DNA of 64,000 nt from Crystallibacter degradans (GCF_012952295.1 NZ_JABBCH010000002.1:434001-498000); one strand, 5' to 3'. Shown: positions 29,074 to 37,541, numbered from the stretch's first letter. Translations and numbers: made by a program. The notes: generated by a model from the letters alone, not told the origin.

Positions 29074-29676
29074 TTACTTGCGCGATTCGGCATCCTCGTC
29101 CCCGATGTGTCCGGCCGCGTTGGCGTCGAGGACACGCTGGACGAAGGCGCAATACTCGTCCATGTAGTGCCGCAGGAATTTCTGCGTTGACTCGTCCTTG
29201 ACTTCGCCGTCGTCGCCGTAGGCTTCCGGCTTGAAACTGATGTAGGCCTCGGGGGTGTTGAGCTGCGGGGCGTCAAGAAAGCTGAGAACGCTCCGCATGT
29301 TCGATTGCATAACGGCCGTGCCGATGCCGCCCGGCGAAGCACCAATGATGCCAGTGGGTTTGCGCGCGAAGGAGTTGGTTCCCCACGGTCGCGAGCCCCA
29401 GTCGATCGCGTTCTTCAATGCGCCGGGGATGGACCGGTTGTATTCGGGCGAGATGAACAGGATTCCGTCTGCGGCTTCAATTGCTTCCTTCAGTGCCCGG
29501 CCTTCGGCGGGGAAGTCGGCGTCGTAATCCGAGCTGTAAAGGGGCAGGTCCTTGATGGGAATCTCCTTGAATTCCAGGTCCTTTGGAGCGAGCTTGATCA
29601 AAGCCTTCGAGAGAGTGCGGTTGATGGAGCCGCTGGCCAGGCTCCCGACGAAATAACCGATCTGGTAGGTGGGCAT
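29074..29676 (-). CDS. NADPH-dependent FMN reductase
   Basis: A flavodoxin-like fold protein of 200 residues. The phosphate-binding loop is GSLASGSINRTLSKAL, and the FISPEYNRSIPGALKNAIDWGSR segment is diagnostic of the NADPH_FMN_red family, which includes quinone, azo and chromate reductases. ATG 29676 has AAGGAA upstream, at a spacing of about eight. It converges with the GlcD gene and is transcribed alone. Confidence 0.9.
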   Translation of the reverse strand: MPTYQIGYFVGSLASGSINRTLSKALIKLAPKDLEFKEIPIKDLPLYSSDYDADFPAEGRALKEAIEAADGILFISPEYNRSIPGALKNAIDWGSRPWGTNSFARKPTGIIGASPGGIGTAVMQSNMRSVLSFLDAPQLNTPEAYISFKPEAYGDDGEVKDESTQKFLRHYMDEYCAFVQRVLDANAAGHIGDEDAESRK

Positions 29677-29840
29677 AAGTACATTCCTTCCACGGCGGCC
29701 GGCCGGAGCCGAACTGTTGCGGCTGATGGACAATCCCGGCGCGGCGGCAAAGCGGAGCGCCAGCCTCAGTCCAACACACCGCGCGTGTATCGTCCATGGC
29801 TTTTGGTGCAACGGGACGCAGGTGATTTGCCGAGGCCCGA

Positions 29841-29987
29841 ATGCGGCTCCCAACCGTGCTGAAGCATTTTCGACTTGATCCGCAGGCCGAACCTGTCCTG
29901 GTGGGTTCCCACCGGAAGACCGATGCTGCGCTCGTACCGATCCGCCATTACCGAACCTTGTGCGCCAGTCAAGCAAGCGCATCCTGA
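29841..29987 (+). CDS. Short Phd/YefM-like antitoxin remnant
   Basis: A 48-codon frame. LDPQAEPVLVGSHRKTDAALVPIRHYRTL matches the pattern of the first half of prevent-host-death antitoxins, where a GxHRKPEAVLVP segment follows a beta strand. A normal antitoxin of this type has a longer C-terminal toxin-binding part, which is missing. GAGGAG at 29985 overlaps its stop and can serve the nucleotidyltransferase gene at 30003. It may be a short antitoxin or a relic. Confidence 0.45.
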   Translation: MRLPTVLKHFRLDPQAEPVLVGSHRKTDAALVPIRHYRTLCASQASAS

Positions 29988-30002
29988 GGAGTCCTCGACT
30001 TC

Positions 30003-30275
30003 TTGAGACAGCGGGTGAAACTGGTCAAGAAGCTCGCAAATATAAGCCGCATCGAATCTATCGCGGTATTCGGGTCGGTCGCACGCGGAGAGGAGCGACC
30101 TGACAGCGATGTGGACCTCCTCGTCATGCCCAATCCTGAGGCGAGCCTGTTCGACCTGGCACAGTTCGCCGAGGACATGGAGGAGTTGCTGGGCCGTCGG
30201 GTAGATGTGGTCTCGCGCCGAGGGCTGGATCCGGTCCGGGACCGAAACATTCTTTCTGAAGCCTTGGAACTGTAA
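30003..30275 (+). CDS. MNT-type minimal nucleotidyltransferase (MntA-like)
   Basis: A 90-residue protein with the minimal nucleotidyltransferase signature: GSVARGEERPDSDVDLLV, that is GS followed by DxD. In HepT/MntA toxin-antitoxin pairs, MntA adds AMP to the HEPN toxin HepT and silences it. The start is TTG 30003, with GAGGAG about 11 bases upstream. Its stop overlaps the ATG of a short HepT-like frame. All key residues look intact, so it may still be active even though its partner is truncated. Confidence 0.82.
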   Translation: MRQRVKLVKKLANISRIESIAVFGSVARGEERPDSDVDLLVMPNPEASLFDLAQFAEDMEELLGRRVDVVSRRGLDPVRDRNILSEALEL

Positions 30276-30412
30276 TGCCCTCTCCCATTTGGCGTCAGGC
30301 GGCCAGAAACCGGGACTTCGTCGTGCACCATGACGATCGTGTGGACGAGCAGGCACTGTGGACCACCGTCTCGGTGAGCTTTCCCGAGTTGCGGCTCCAC
30401 CTGGAGGAATAA
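30275..30412 (+). pseudogene. Truncated HepT (HEPN toxin) fragment
   Basis: Forty-five codons. After MPS, the WRQAARNRDFVVHHDDRVDEQALWTTVSVSFPEL pattern matches only the C-terminal third of HepT-type HEPN proteins. The RNase motif R-x4-H-Y appears as R-x4-H-H (RDFVVHH), so the Tyr normally targeted by MntA is replaced. The first hundred residues of a full HepT are missing. The ATG overlaps the stop of the MNT gene (TAATG), preserving the usual gene order. Probably an inactivated toxin. Confidence 0.7.
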
Positions 30413-30435
30413 ACATGGGAAGAACTACCCATGAG

Positions 30436-31314
30436 TCACAGCCTGCTGATGTCTGTGCCCCGGGCCAACAGCACCAGCTTATCCGGGTTGCGGACAATGT
30501 AGACGCCGGTGACCTGTCCGCCGTGGACTTCCACCATGGCAGCCAGATCCAGCCGGCCTCCGCTGAACACCAGCAGGCCCGGCAGGTTGTTGAGGGTGGA
30601 GAACTCCACCCGCATGTCTGGCAGCGGTCGGGATTGGACCCCGACCAGGAACCGGGCAATCTTCTCCGGGCCGTGCACGGGCCTGCGTGCAGCGGAGACC
30701 TTGCCGCCGCCGTCGGCGAGCAGAACGGCGCCCGGTGCCAGCGCGTCCATCAGCGACTGCAGGTCGCCGCCGAGGGTTGCCGCCATGAACCGGTCCGCCA
30801 CCTCGCGCTGCTGCCGCGTGCCAACTTCGAAACGCGGCTGCCGCGCGCTGACATGCTCTTTGGCCCTGTGCGCCAGCTGACGGACCGCGGCTTGGGACTT
30901 ACCGGTGACCTCGGCGATCTCGGTGTAGGGAAAGTCGAAGACTTCGCGGAGCACAAAGACGGCGCGCTCGTCCGGCGTCAGGGACTCGAGCACCACCAGC
31001 ATGGCCACGGAGAGTGCCTCGCCCAGTACGGCATCTTCGGCCACATCCGGTCCGGTCAGGATCGGCTCGGGCAGCCACGGCCCCACGTATTCTTCCCGAC
31101 GGCGCTGGGAGGACCTCAGCGCGTTCAGCGCGGTGCGCGTGGCGATCTTGGCGAGGTAGGCGCGGGGATTGCCCACGCCGTCGTCGTTCACCTCGGCCCA
31201 TTTCAGGTAGCTATCTTGCACCACGTCCTCAGCGTCCACTGCGGCGCCGGTGATCTCGTAGGCAATGGCGAAGAGCAGGGAGCGGTGCTGTTCGAAGACC
31301 TGCGGCGAGCCCAT
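30436..31314 (-). CDS. sigJ: ECF41-family sigma factor (SigJ-like)
   Basis: A 292-residue sigma factor. Region 2 covers about residues 8-70 (RSLLFAIAYEITGAAVDAEDVVQDSYLKW) and region 4 about 105-160 (VFDFPYTEIAEVTGKSQAAVRQLAHRAKEH). The linker carries WLPEP (80-84). The fused SnoaL-like domain carries DGGGKV (201-206) and NPDKL (276-280), the recognised ECF41 signatures that let the C-terminal domain act in cis on sigma activity. The start directly follows the TAG of the flavoprotein gene, with no gap, so the two are coupled. A matching ECF41 promoter lies ahead of that gene. Confidence 0.93.
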   Translation of the reverse strand: MGSPQVFEQHRSLLFAIAYEITGAAVDAEDVVQDSYLKWAEVNDDGVGNPRAYLAKIATRTALNALRSSQRRREEYVGPWLPEPILTGPDVAEDAVLGEALSVAMLVVLESLTPDERAVFVLREVFDFPYTEIAEVTGKSQAAVRQLAHRAKEHVSARQPRFEVGTRQQREVADRFMAATLGGDLQSLMDALAPGAVLLADGGGKVSAARRPVHGPEKIARFLVGVQSRPLPDMRVEFSTLNNLPGLLVFSGGRLDLAAMVEVHGGQVTGVYIVRNPDKLVLLARGTDISRL

Positions 31315-32499
31315 CTACCGCGCCTCCGCAAGTTGTGACTGCGCTGCCCGCGGGCCCTTCGGCCAGCTGTAGGACCCGCTGCGGCGAAGCTCGTCCCGCA
31401 TCCACCTCAGAGCCAGGCGGCACACCTGTTCCTTCACGAAAGCGCCCGACCGCCGGCCGATGGCTAGCGGGCGCGGCCGGTCGTCGGCGTGCACAAACTG
31501 GATGAGGCCGGCCGTACGTCCAAGGCTGATGCACCTCGCCATAAACCCGGAGGAGAAGGCTTGGGGAGCATGCTGCTCCAGCCGGGCGATGATGTTGTCC
31601 GCCGCGTGCGCGCCCATCGGCATGGCAACGGCGCAGGCCATCCGCAGGTGCGCGGCCACCGAATCCGGCGGGCGGACGGCGTCACCGGCGCCGAAGATTT
31701 CCGGAAACTCCGGGACGGACAGGGTTTCATCCACCAGCAAGCGGCCGTCCGGATCGGTGGGCAGACCACTGACGCGGGCGAGGTCCGGCGTGCTGAAGCC
31801 TGCGGTCCACACCGTGCAGTCCGACTCGAGCCTTGCTCCGGACGACGTCGTTAGTTGGCTTCTGTCCGAATTTTCCACTTTGGTGTTTTCCAAGAGTTCG
31901 ACGCCGAGCGCGCGCAGCGTCCGCTGCAGTTCCCGCCGCCCGGATGTGGACAGATCCGCGCCGATACCACCTTCGGATACCAACCGGACGCGCAGCCTCG
32001 GGTGCCGCTCCGCGATTTCGGCGGCAGTCTCGATTCCGGTCAAACCGCCGCCCACCACGGTGACCACGGCGCCGGCTTCAAGCTGCTCCAGCCTGCTCCG
32101 CAGCCGTGCGGCTTCTTTCGCAGACTGCACTCCGTAGCCCTCCGGCCCGGCCTCGGCGGTTGCGCTGGCGCTGCCCACCGCGTACACCAGCCGGTCATAC
32201 GCCAGCGGGTCGCGGCCGTCCGCGAACTGCACCAGCCGGGCGTGCGGATCGATCCGTGCGGCAGTTCCAACAACGACGGCGGCAGCCGGGTTCAGCAAGG
32301 AAGCCATCGGCACCGCTGCCGACTCGCGGCTTCCGGCGGCCACCTCGTGCAGGCGGATCCGTTCAATAAACTCCGCCTGCGGATTGACCACTGTCACCTG
32401 GACTTGACCGGCGAGGCTCTTGCTGCCGGCGAGGCGGTTGGCCGCCATAACCCCCGCATAACCGGCTCCGATAATGATTACTCGCTGATATGCAGACAC
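31315..32499 (-). CDS. NDH-2-like FAD/NAD(P) oxidoreductase, ECF41 partner
   Basis: 394 residues with FAD-binding IIIGAGYAGVMAANRL at the N-terminus, NAD-binding VVGGGLTGIETAAEIAE near residue 155 and IFGAGDAV near 285, as in type II NADH dehydrogenase-like proteins. ECF41 sigma factors are known to be encoded next to a carboxymuconolactone decarboxylase, oxidoreductase or epimerase gene, and this protein fills that place. GTG 32499 has AAGGAG seven bases upstream and is chosen over longer starts. It is first in the operon, ahead of sigJ. Confidence 0.85.
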   Translation of the reverse strand: MSAYQRVIIIGAGYAGVMAANRLAGSKSLAGQVQVTVVNPQAEFIERIRLHEVAAGSRESAAVPMASLLNPAAAVVVGTAARIDPHARLVQFADGRDPLAYDRLVYAVGSASATAEAGPEGYGVQSAKEAARLRSRLEQLEAGAVVTVVGGGLTGIETAAEIAERHPRLRVRLVSEGGIGADLSTSGRRELQRTLRALGVELLENTKVENSDRSQLTTSSGARLESDCTVWTAGFSTPDLARVSGLPTDPDGRLLVDETLSVPEFPEIFGAGDAVRPPDSVAAHLRMACAVAMPMGAHAADNIIARLEQHAPQAFSSGFMARCISLGRTAGLIQFVHADDRPRPLAIGRRSGAFVKEQVCRLALRWMRDELRRSGSYSWPKGPRAAQSQLAEAR

Positions 32500-32534
32500 C
32501 GTTCTCTCCTTTGCTGATGGCGATGTACACATAG

Positions 32535-32561
32535 GACACCGGCAGGCCCCGATTTGTGACA
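32535..32561 (-). promoter_or_regulatory. Putative ECF41-dependent promoter
   Basis: On the minus strand TGTCACA (32561-32555) is followed after 16 bases by TGTC (32538-32535). The consensus described for ECF41 promoters is TGTCACA-N16-CGTC, so only one base differs. It lies 35 bases before the flavoprotein start codon, ahead of the sigJ operon, implying autoregulation. Confidence 0.75.
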
Positions 32562-32588
32562 CCCTGGGCAGCTGGATCGGTTCGGCGA

Positions 32589-32936
32589 TCACGCACTTGC
32601 GAACTCCATGACTCGCCACTCGTCGATAAAGCCGTCCCGGACGGAAACCTGCCACAGGGCCGGGCCATCCAGCTCCGGGACGCTGCATTCCGAGCGGCCC
32701 TGCACTTCCACCATTCCGTTCGCCACTGACTGCACCTCATCAAAGATGTTGCGGTAGTCCGGAAAGGCCACGAAGAACCGGCGCCAGGCGTCGATGCAGG
32801 CGTCCTTGCCTTCGATCGCTGCACCTGACGTATCAATGAAGCGGTGGGTTGGTGTCATCAGCGCGGCCAAAACATCGAGGTCCCGGCGGTTGATCGCGTC
32901 GTTGAAGGCCAGCACAAGGGCTTTGTCATCGTGCAT
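32589..32936 (-). CDS. SnoaL-like NTF2-fold protein
   Basis: A 115-residue NTF2-fold protein (LAFNDAINRRDLDVLAALMTPTHRFID, then WRRFFVAFPDYRNIFDEV). SnoaL-like proteins often act as polyketide cyclases or as small-ligand binding or enzymatic domains, and here the exact role is unknown. ATG 32936 follows AAGG. It lies immediately upstream of the ECF41 promoter region on the same strand, so it is not obviously a target of that promoter. The sigJ gene carries a SnoaL domain of its own, and the two may be evolutionarily linked. Confidence 0.8.
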   Translation of the reverse strand: MHDDKALVLAFNDAINRRDLDVLAALMTPTHRFIDTSGAAIEGKDACIDAWRRFFVAFPDYRNIFDEVQSVANGMVEVQGRSECSVPELDGPALWQVSVRDGFIDEWRVMEFASA

Positions 32937-33066
32937 GCTCTTGCCTTTCTCGGGTCTCTTGTTCAAGAGATCAGGAAACGCTCGATGTTCTACGTTCGTG
33001 TGGAATTTCATCTCGGTGTCGGTTTGGGTCCGTTGCCGCAGATTTTCACAGTTGTTATGTGCAAAG

Positions 33067-33822
33067 TCAGCGATTGTGTGCAGTTAGTTGCGAGCCTATG
33101 ACTTTGGCGGTCTCAGCAACTGCCGCGCCAAACTCTTCGTACTTTTCGGGGACGATACGGTTGCTCGGACCGGAGATAGAGACACTTCCGACAGGAACTC
33201 CTAATGGGTCAACGATGGCCGATCCCAATGAGGTGATCCCATCGCTGAGACCTCCTTCGTTGACGGAGTAGCCGCGCGTTCGGATTCGTCTCAGCTCGAC
33301 CCAGAGGTTTTCTCGATCCGTGTGCGTGCGAGCCGTGCGTTGTTCCAAGGGGCTCTCAAGGTATTCCTCGACAAATGAGTCTGAGGACGCAGCGAGGAAT
33401 GCTAGTCCGGTGCCGGATGCGTTCAGCGGAATCCGGGTACCGAGTGCCAAGAAGGCACGAAGCACATGCGGAGTGTCCAGACGCTCGATGACGATTAGAG
33501 ATTCCCCGTCCGGTACGCAGAGGTGCACAGTCTCCGTCGTGTCCAATTGGAGATGGTTCATTGGGCTAAGGGCAACGTCGCGCAGATTTGTGCCGACACC
33601 GCTCCTGGCCACGACGGCGTATGCATGGAAGGTGATCGCCCAACTGGAGGCCGGCGGCGCACTCTGGGAGACCCAACCCAGTTCTTCGAACGTCGTGAGG
33701 ACCCGCAGGACAGTCGCCTTTGAAAGGGAGAGGTGGCGGGCTATTTCCGACAAACCGACAGGCTGCAATTCAGATATCGCCTCTATAACTCGAATGGAGG
33801 TCACGACGCTTTGTGTGCTCAT
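33067..33822 (-). CDS. IclR-family transcriptional regulator
   Basis: 251 residues. The N-terminal winged helix (VGLSEIARHLSLSKATVLRVLTTFEELGWV) and the C-terminal ligand-binding domain (PLGVPVGSVSISGPSNRI) are typical. It lies divergent to the MatC-like carrier, with two overlapping palindromes in between, and is the probable controller of the carrier, CoA transferase and crotonase genes. Codon and base composition are less GC rich than in the neighbouring genes on the left. No strong ribosome site was seen. The inducer is probably an organic acid or its CoA ester. Confidence 0.9.
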   Translation of the reverse strand: MSTQSVVTSIRVIEAISELQPVGLSEIARHLSLSKATVLRVLTTFEELGWVSQSAPPASSWAITFHAYAVVARSGVGTNLRDVALSPMNHLQLDTTETVHLCVPDGESLIVIERLDTPHVLRAFLALGTRIPLNASGTGLAFLAASSDSFVEEYLESPLEQRTARTHTDRENLWVELRRIRTRGYSVNEGGLSDGITSLGSAIVDPLGVPVGSVSISGPSNRIVPEKYEEFGAAVAETAKVIGSQLTAHNR

Positions 33823-33890
33823 GCAGCAGAAAATCTCCGATCATTGACGGCCCCTTCAATGTGGGCTAGCTTACAGCAACACCATATTTT

Positions 33891-33915
33891 GAACCAATGG
33901 TTCACATAGTGAACC
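33891..33915. promoter_or_regulatory. Overlapping palindromes, likely IclR operator
   Basis: GAACCAATGGTTC (33891-33903) is a palindrome around a central base. GGTTCACATAGTGAACC (33899-33915) has 7-base arms around ATA. They share GGTTC, so three half-sites are arranged in a row in the 119-base gap between divergent genes. IclR proteins commonly bind such sites near their own promoter. Confidence 0.65.
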
Positions 33916-33941
33916 GCGAGTCTTTGAAGGGAAGAAGGCCT

Positions 33942-35321
33942 ATGCTCGAGTCAATCGTCGCCTTAGCGCTCTTTGTTGCTGTCTTCGCGTTAGCCACCGT
34001 GCGCAAAGTCCATCTCGGCGTCATAATGTTCGCCTCCGCTGCTGGGGTTGGAATTTGGCTGGCAGGAATGGAGATGGACGACGTCATCGCCGGATTCCCC
34101 GTGTCTATCCTCGTGCTTCTCGTGGGAGTGACGTACTTTTTCGCAATTGCTCAGGCTAATGGCACCGTAGATAAGATCATCACGTTTGCCATTTCTCGTG
34201 TAGGCGACCGCGCAGCGCTTCTTCCGCTGGTGTTTTTCGGCCTGACGGCGGGGATCGCTGCCATGGGATCTCCTCTCGCTGGTTTGGTTATGACTCCGAT
34301 AGGAATGCCGCTGGCCAAAAAGTACGGCATAGACCGCATGCTAATGGGGTTGGCCATTGGTTGCGGCCTGAGCGCTGGGGGATTCGCACCAACGAGCCTT
34401 TTTGGAATCGTGACCTATGGAACCGCACATTCTGTTGGAATCGACCTGAACCCGCTTACTCTCTTTTCTATCGCGCTCGTTGCGAACCTGGTTCTCCTGC
34501 TTGCCGCCTACATGATGTTCGGTGGGTTAGGCCTTCTGCGCCGCCGGCACACGGGACAGTTTGGCGATGGCCAGTTGCCGAATCTACAAGGGAAGGTGAC
34601 CCTGCCCGGCCATCCGTTTGAGCGAGAGGGTTTTGCTCAGCGGAGTCAACGCGTGGCGCAACAGGTTCAAGTCATCGACGATACTGTTGGCGAAACCACT
34701 CCTGAACGGTTCACATGGGCGCAACGCACCACCGTACTCTGCATGGCAGGTCTTGTTGTGAGCGTCATTCTGCTGGCGATCATCGGCCTTGATCCGGACA
34801 TCGGCATTCTCTGCTTCGCCTTCGCGACCGTCATGACACTCGTTGATCCGAAAACGGGCAAGACTGCCGTCTCGAAGATTGATTGGTCAACGGTACTTAT
34901 GGTGGGCGGCATCATCACCTTTGTAGGAGTCCTTCAAGAGATCGGGGCTGTGGACTTGCTTGGCGAAGCCGCCAGCCAGGCCGGTGCCCCCTTGGTCGCT
35001 GCGCTGTGCATATGCATTATTGGCGGGCTAGTCTCGGCCTTCGCTTCTACTACAGGCATGCTTGCAGCCCTCGTTCCACTGGCCATTCCATTGGTTGCTG
35101 ACGGCAATATTGCCGGCTGGGCTGTCATCGCAGCGCTGGGAGTCTGCTCGTCGGTCGTAGATGTATCACCCTTCTCCACCGTCGGGGCGACGTTGGTCGC
35201 GACTGTGGACGAAGAGGAAAGGCCTCGGATAACCAAAGTATTGACGCGTTGGGGACTTTCACTGGTTGTCGTCGGACCGGTCGCCCTTGTCGGCACACTC
35301 GTGCTGCCCACAATGCTTTAG
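33942..35321 (+). CDS. MatC/SLC13-like dicarboxylate carrier
   Basis: 459 residues with about 12 membrane segments. LESIVALALFVAVFALATVRKVHLGVIMFASAAGVGI at the N-terminus resembles the MatC N-terminal dicarboxylate carrier domain, and the LVSAFASTTGMLAALVPLAIPL and CSSVVDVSPFSTVGATLVAT segments resemble the ion-transporter superfamily hairpins. It probably imports a malonate-like or other small dicarboxylate. ATG 33942 was chosen because an ATG at 33897 lies inside the operator. The three following genes are close, so it is probably one operon. Confidence 0.8.
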   Translation: MLESIVALALFVAVFALATVRKVHLGVIMFASAAGVGIWLAGMEMDDVIAGFPVSILVLLVGVTYFFAIAQANGTVDKIITFAISRVGDRAALLPLVFFGLTAGIAAMGSPLAGLVMTPIGMPLAKKYGIDRMLMGLAIGCGLSAGGFAPTSLFGIVTYGTAHSVGIDLNPLTLFSIALVANLVLLLAAYMMFGGLGLLRRRHTGQFGDGQLPNLQGKVTLPGHPFEREGFAQRSQRVAQQVQVIDDTVGETTPERFTWAQRTTVLCMAGLVVSVILLAIIGLDPDIGILCFAFATVMTLVDPKTGKTAVSKIDWSTVLMVGGIITFVGVLQEIGAVDLLGEAASQAGAPLVAALCICIIGGLVSAFASTTGMLAALVPLAIPLVADGNIAGWAVIAALGVCSSVVDVSPFSTVGATLVATVDEEERPRITKVLTRWGLSLVVVGPVALVGTLVLPTML

Positions 35322-35342
35322 AACGCTGAACAAGGAGTCAGA

Positions 35343-36563
35343 ATGCCGCTGCAGGGAATTACCGTTATCGACTTGAGCCGCGCGCTCGCCGGACCATACT
35401 GCACCACGATGTTGGCCGACATGGGTGCCGAGATCATCAAAGTGGAAAGCCCCCGAGGAGGAGATCCGTCCCGTGCATGGCCGCCATTTGAAGGCGAGCA
35501 TAGCTTGTACTTCGACTCGGCTAACAGAAATAAGAAGTCCGTAGCCGTCGATCTGTACACAATCGACGGGAAGGCTTTGCTAACCCGAATGCTTGAGAAC
35601 GCTGACGTGCTGGTCGAGAACTATAAACTCGGAACTCTCGATGCAATGGGATTCGGCCCTGAGGTGCTGCGCCAAATCAATCCAGACCTGATTCACATGT
35701 CAATCAACGCCTATGGGAATAAGGGTCCGCTCATGACGCGGCCGGGTCTCGACCAGGTTGTCCAAGGAATCTCCGGCTTGACCTCAGTCACAGGAGATGA
35801 GGATGGGTCTACGTATAGAGTCGGCCTGCCAATCGTCGACATTACCTCGGGTATGACCGCGGCCTTCGCCGTAGTCTCTATGCTCCTTGGTAGGGAACGG
35901 GGCAACCAATCCCGTGAGGCTTCTACTTCTCTTTTCGAAACTGCTCTGGCCCTGTCAGCATTTCAGGGTCAGGCTGCGCTCTCTTGCGGCGTCGCGCCGA
36001 CGCCGCAAGGTAACAACCATCCGAGCATCGCACCTTATGGTGCCTTCCCGACAGCGACGGAACCTGTGATCATTGCAGTTTCGACCGAGCGCCATTGGTC
36101 GTCCTTTTGCAGCCTCATCGGTAGGGCAGAGCTGGCGGATGACCCGCGCTTCTCCACCGGTCGTACCAGATCGATCCATCGGCAGGAGCTGTCGGAACTG
36201 ATCGAGGAGGTCCTGCGGCAGGAAGGGGCAGACGTGTGGATTGACGGCCTGAGCGAAGCGGGAATTCCGTGCGGTCCCATCTATAACTACGCCCAAGTGA
36301 TGGACTGCGAGCAAACCCAAGCACTCGGCATGGTGCAATCCGTTCAGCGAAGTGACGGTTCCGAGCTGCGCTTACTTCGCGGCCCGATCAGCGTGGATGG
36401 TGTTCCTGCCTCAGTTCGAACGGCACCGCCGTCTCTTGGAGAGGACACGAGGGCCGTCCTCGAGTCCATAGGCATCTCCCCTGAAGAGATTGGTCGCCTA
36501 GAGAACAGCGGGACCGTGCAAGCAGGGACGCGAATGGCGGCAACGGCAGGAGCAAATCAATGA
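35343..36563 (+). CDS. CaiB/BaiF family III CoA transferase
   Basis: 406 residues. GITVIDLSRALAGPYCTTMLADMGAEIIKVE is the classic N-terminus, and NRNKKSVAVDL and the MSINAYGNKGP segment follow. The Asp that forms the mixed anhydride with CoA esters is expected in the GLDQVVQGISG region. Such enzymes swap CoA between carboxylic acids such as carnitine, oxalate, succinate or benzylsuccinate. AAGGAG precedes ATG 35343. It begins 21 bases after the carrier stop and is followed with a four-base overlap by the crotonase gene, which fits import, activation and hydration or dehydration. Confidence 0.88.
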   Translation: MPLQGITVIDLSRALAGPYCTTMLADMGAEIIKVESPRGGDPSRAWPPFEGEHSLYFDSANRNKKSVAVDLYTIDGKALLTRMLENADVLVENYKLGTLDAMGFGPEVLRQINPDLIHMSINAYGNKGPLMTRPGLDQVVQGISGLTSVTGDEDGSTYRVGLPIVDITSGMTAAFAVVSMLLGRERGNQSREASTSLFETALALSAFQGQAALSCGVAPTPQGNNHPSIAPYGAFPTATEPVIIAVSTERHWSSFCSLIGRAELADDPRFSTGRTRSIHRQELSELIEEVLRQEGADVWIDGLSEAGIPCGPIYNYAQVMDCEQTQALGMVQSVQRSDGSELRLLRGPISVDGVPASVRTAPPSLGEDTRAVLESIGISPEEIGRLENSGTVQAGTRMAATAGANQ

Positions 36564-37390
36564 CAGCGCAAGCGTTACCCTTAGCCGGTAACGACGGGGC
36601 GACTGTGGGCGTCGTCGTCGAGGGAGCCATCGCAATCGTCGTTCTGAACCATCCGAAACGGCGTAATGCTCTCACAAAGGGGATGTGTCTTGGTCTAACG
36701 GAAGCCATGGTCAGACTAGATAACGATCCGCAAGTCAAAGTTATCGCCCTCCGCGGTGCAAACGGCGACTTCTCCGCCGGGGCAGCATTGGATCAGCTCG
36801 ATCACGTGTTGTTTGACAAGGCGGATGAGGCACTAGGAGCCGACCGTTTGAGCGAAGCAGACGCAGCAATCTGCTCCGTCCGAAAACCAACCGTGGCCCT
36901 GGTCGAGGGTATCTGTATGGGTGGAGGCTGGCAGATTGCGTCCGCTTGCGATGTCCTGCTGGCGGCAGACGATGTCAGGCTCGCTATCACGCCATCAAAG
37001 CTCGGGATCCTCTATCCCCGAGCCGGATTGGAACGGCTCGTCCGACGGGTGGGTGCAGACCGGGCCAAGTACTTGCTGTTCAGTGCAGAGGAGATCGCCC
37101 CGAATAAGGCCGCTGAATGGGGGCTCGTCAGCGACCTGGTGGCAGCGGGTGAGTTTGAAGAAGTTGCAATGTCATTCTTGCGAACCGTCTCGCGACGGTC
37201 GCAATACTCCAATGTGACGATGAAACAGTTGATTCAAGCTGATGAGAGTCAAGAAGACGTGGAAAAGCGTTGGGATACGGAGTGGTTGCATTTTCCAGAC
37301 AACGAGGACTTGGCTGCTGGACGAGCAGCCTTCATGGCGAAGGAGAGGCCCGCGTTCACCTGGAGTCCCACTACTCGGGGTCTAAGTTGA
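36560..37390 (+). CDS. Crotonase-fold enoyl-CoA hydratase/isomerase
   Basis: 276 residues. AIVVLNHPKRRNALTKGMCLGL and the oxyanion-hole segment LRGANGDFSAGAALDQL are clear, and VEGICMGGGWQIASACD provides the second Gly of the oxyanion hole. ATG overlaps the stop of the CoA-transferase gene by four bases. Acting on an enoyl-CoA or related thioester is expected from the family; the substrate is unknown. The operon ends here, with no lyase or thiolase. Confidence 0.87.
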   Translation: MTAQALPLAGNDGATVGVVVEGAIAIVVLNHPKRRNALTKGMCLGLTEAMVRLDNDPQVKVIALRGANGDFSAGAALDQLDHVLFDKADEALGADRLSEADAAICSVRKPTVALVEGICMGGGWQIASACDVLLAADDVRLAITPSKLGILYPRAGLERLVRRVGADRAKYLLFSAEEIAPNKAAEWGLVSDLVAAGEFEEVAMSFLRTVSRRSQYSNVTMKQLIQADESQEDVEKRWDTEWLHFPDNEDLAAGRAAFMAKERPAFTWSPTTRGLS

Positions 37391-37461
37391 GCAGCTGGCT
37401 CTACCTCGCCTGGACAGTGCCAGATTGTCGCTGAAAGGTGACCCTTCCGAATAGCTAGATG

Positions 37462-37501
37462 GGAGCCGGCCGGGAAGAGTTTCATCTTCCCGGCCGGCTC
37501 C
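37462..37501. terminator. Bidirectional terminator after crotonase and Clp genes
   Basis: GGAGCCGGCCGGGAAGA pairs perfectly with TCTTCCCGGCCGGCTCC, a 17-base stem with a six-base loop, and TTTGG follows. It lies between convergent stops at 37390 and 37542. Confidence 0.9.
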
Positions 37502-37541
37502 TTTGGTTCGTTGGCTGCTCAGGTAACCGGTGCCGCGGACT

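Noticed and set aside
30358-31338. Plus-strand frame opposite the sigma factor gene
   Set aside because: The minus strand carries all ECF41 motifs; the plus frame has none.
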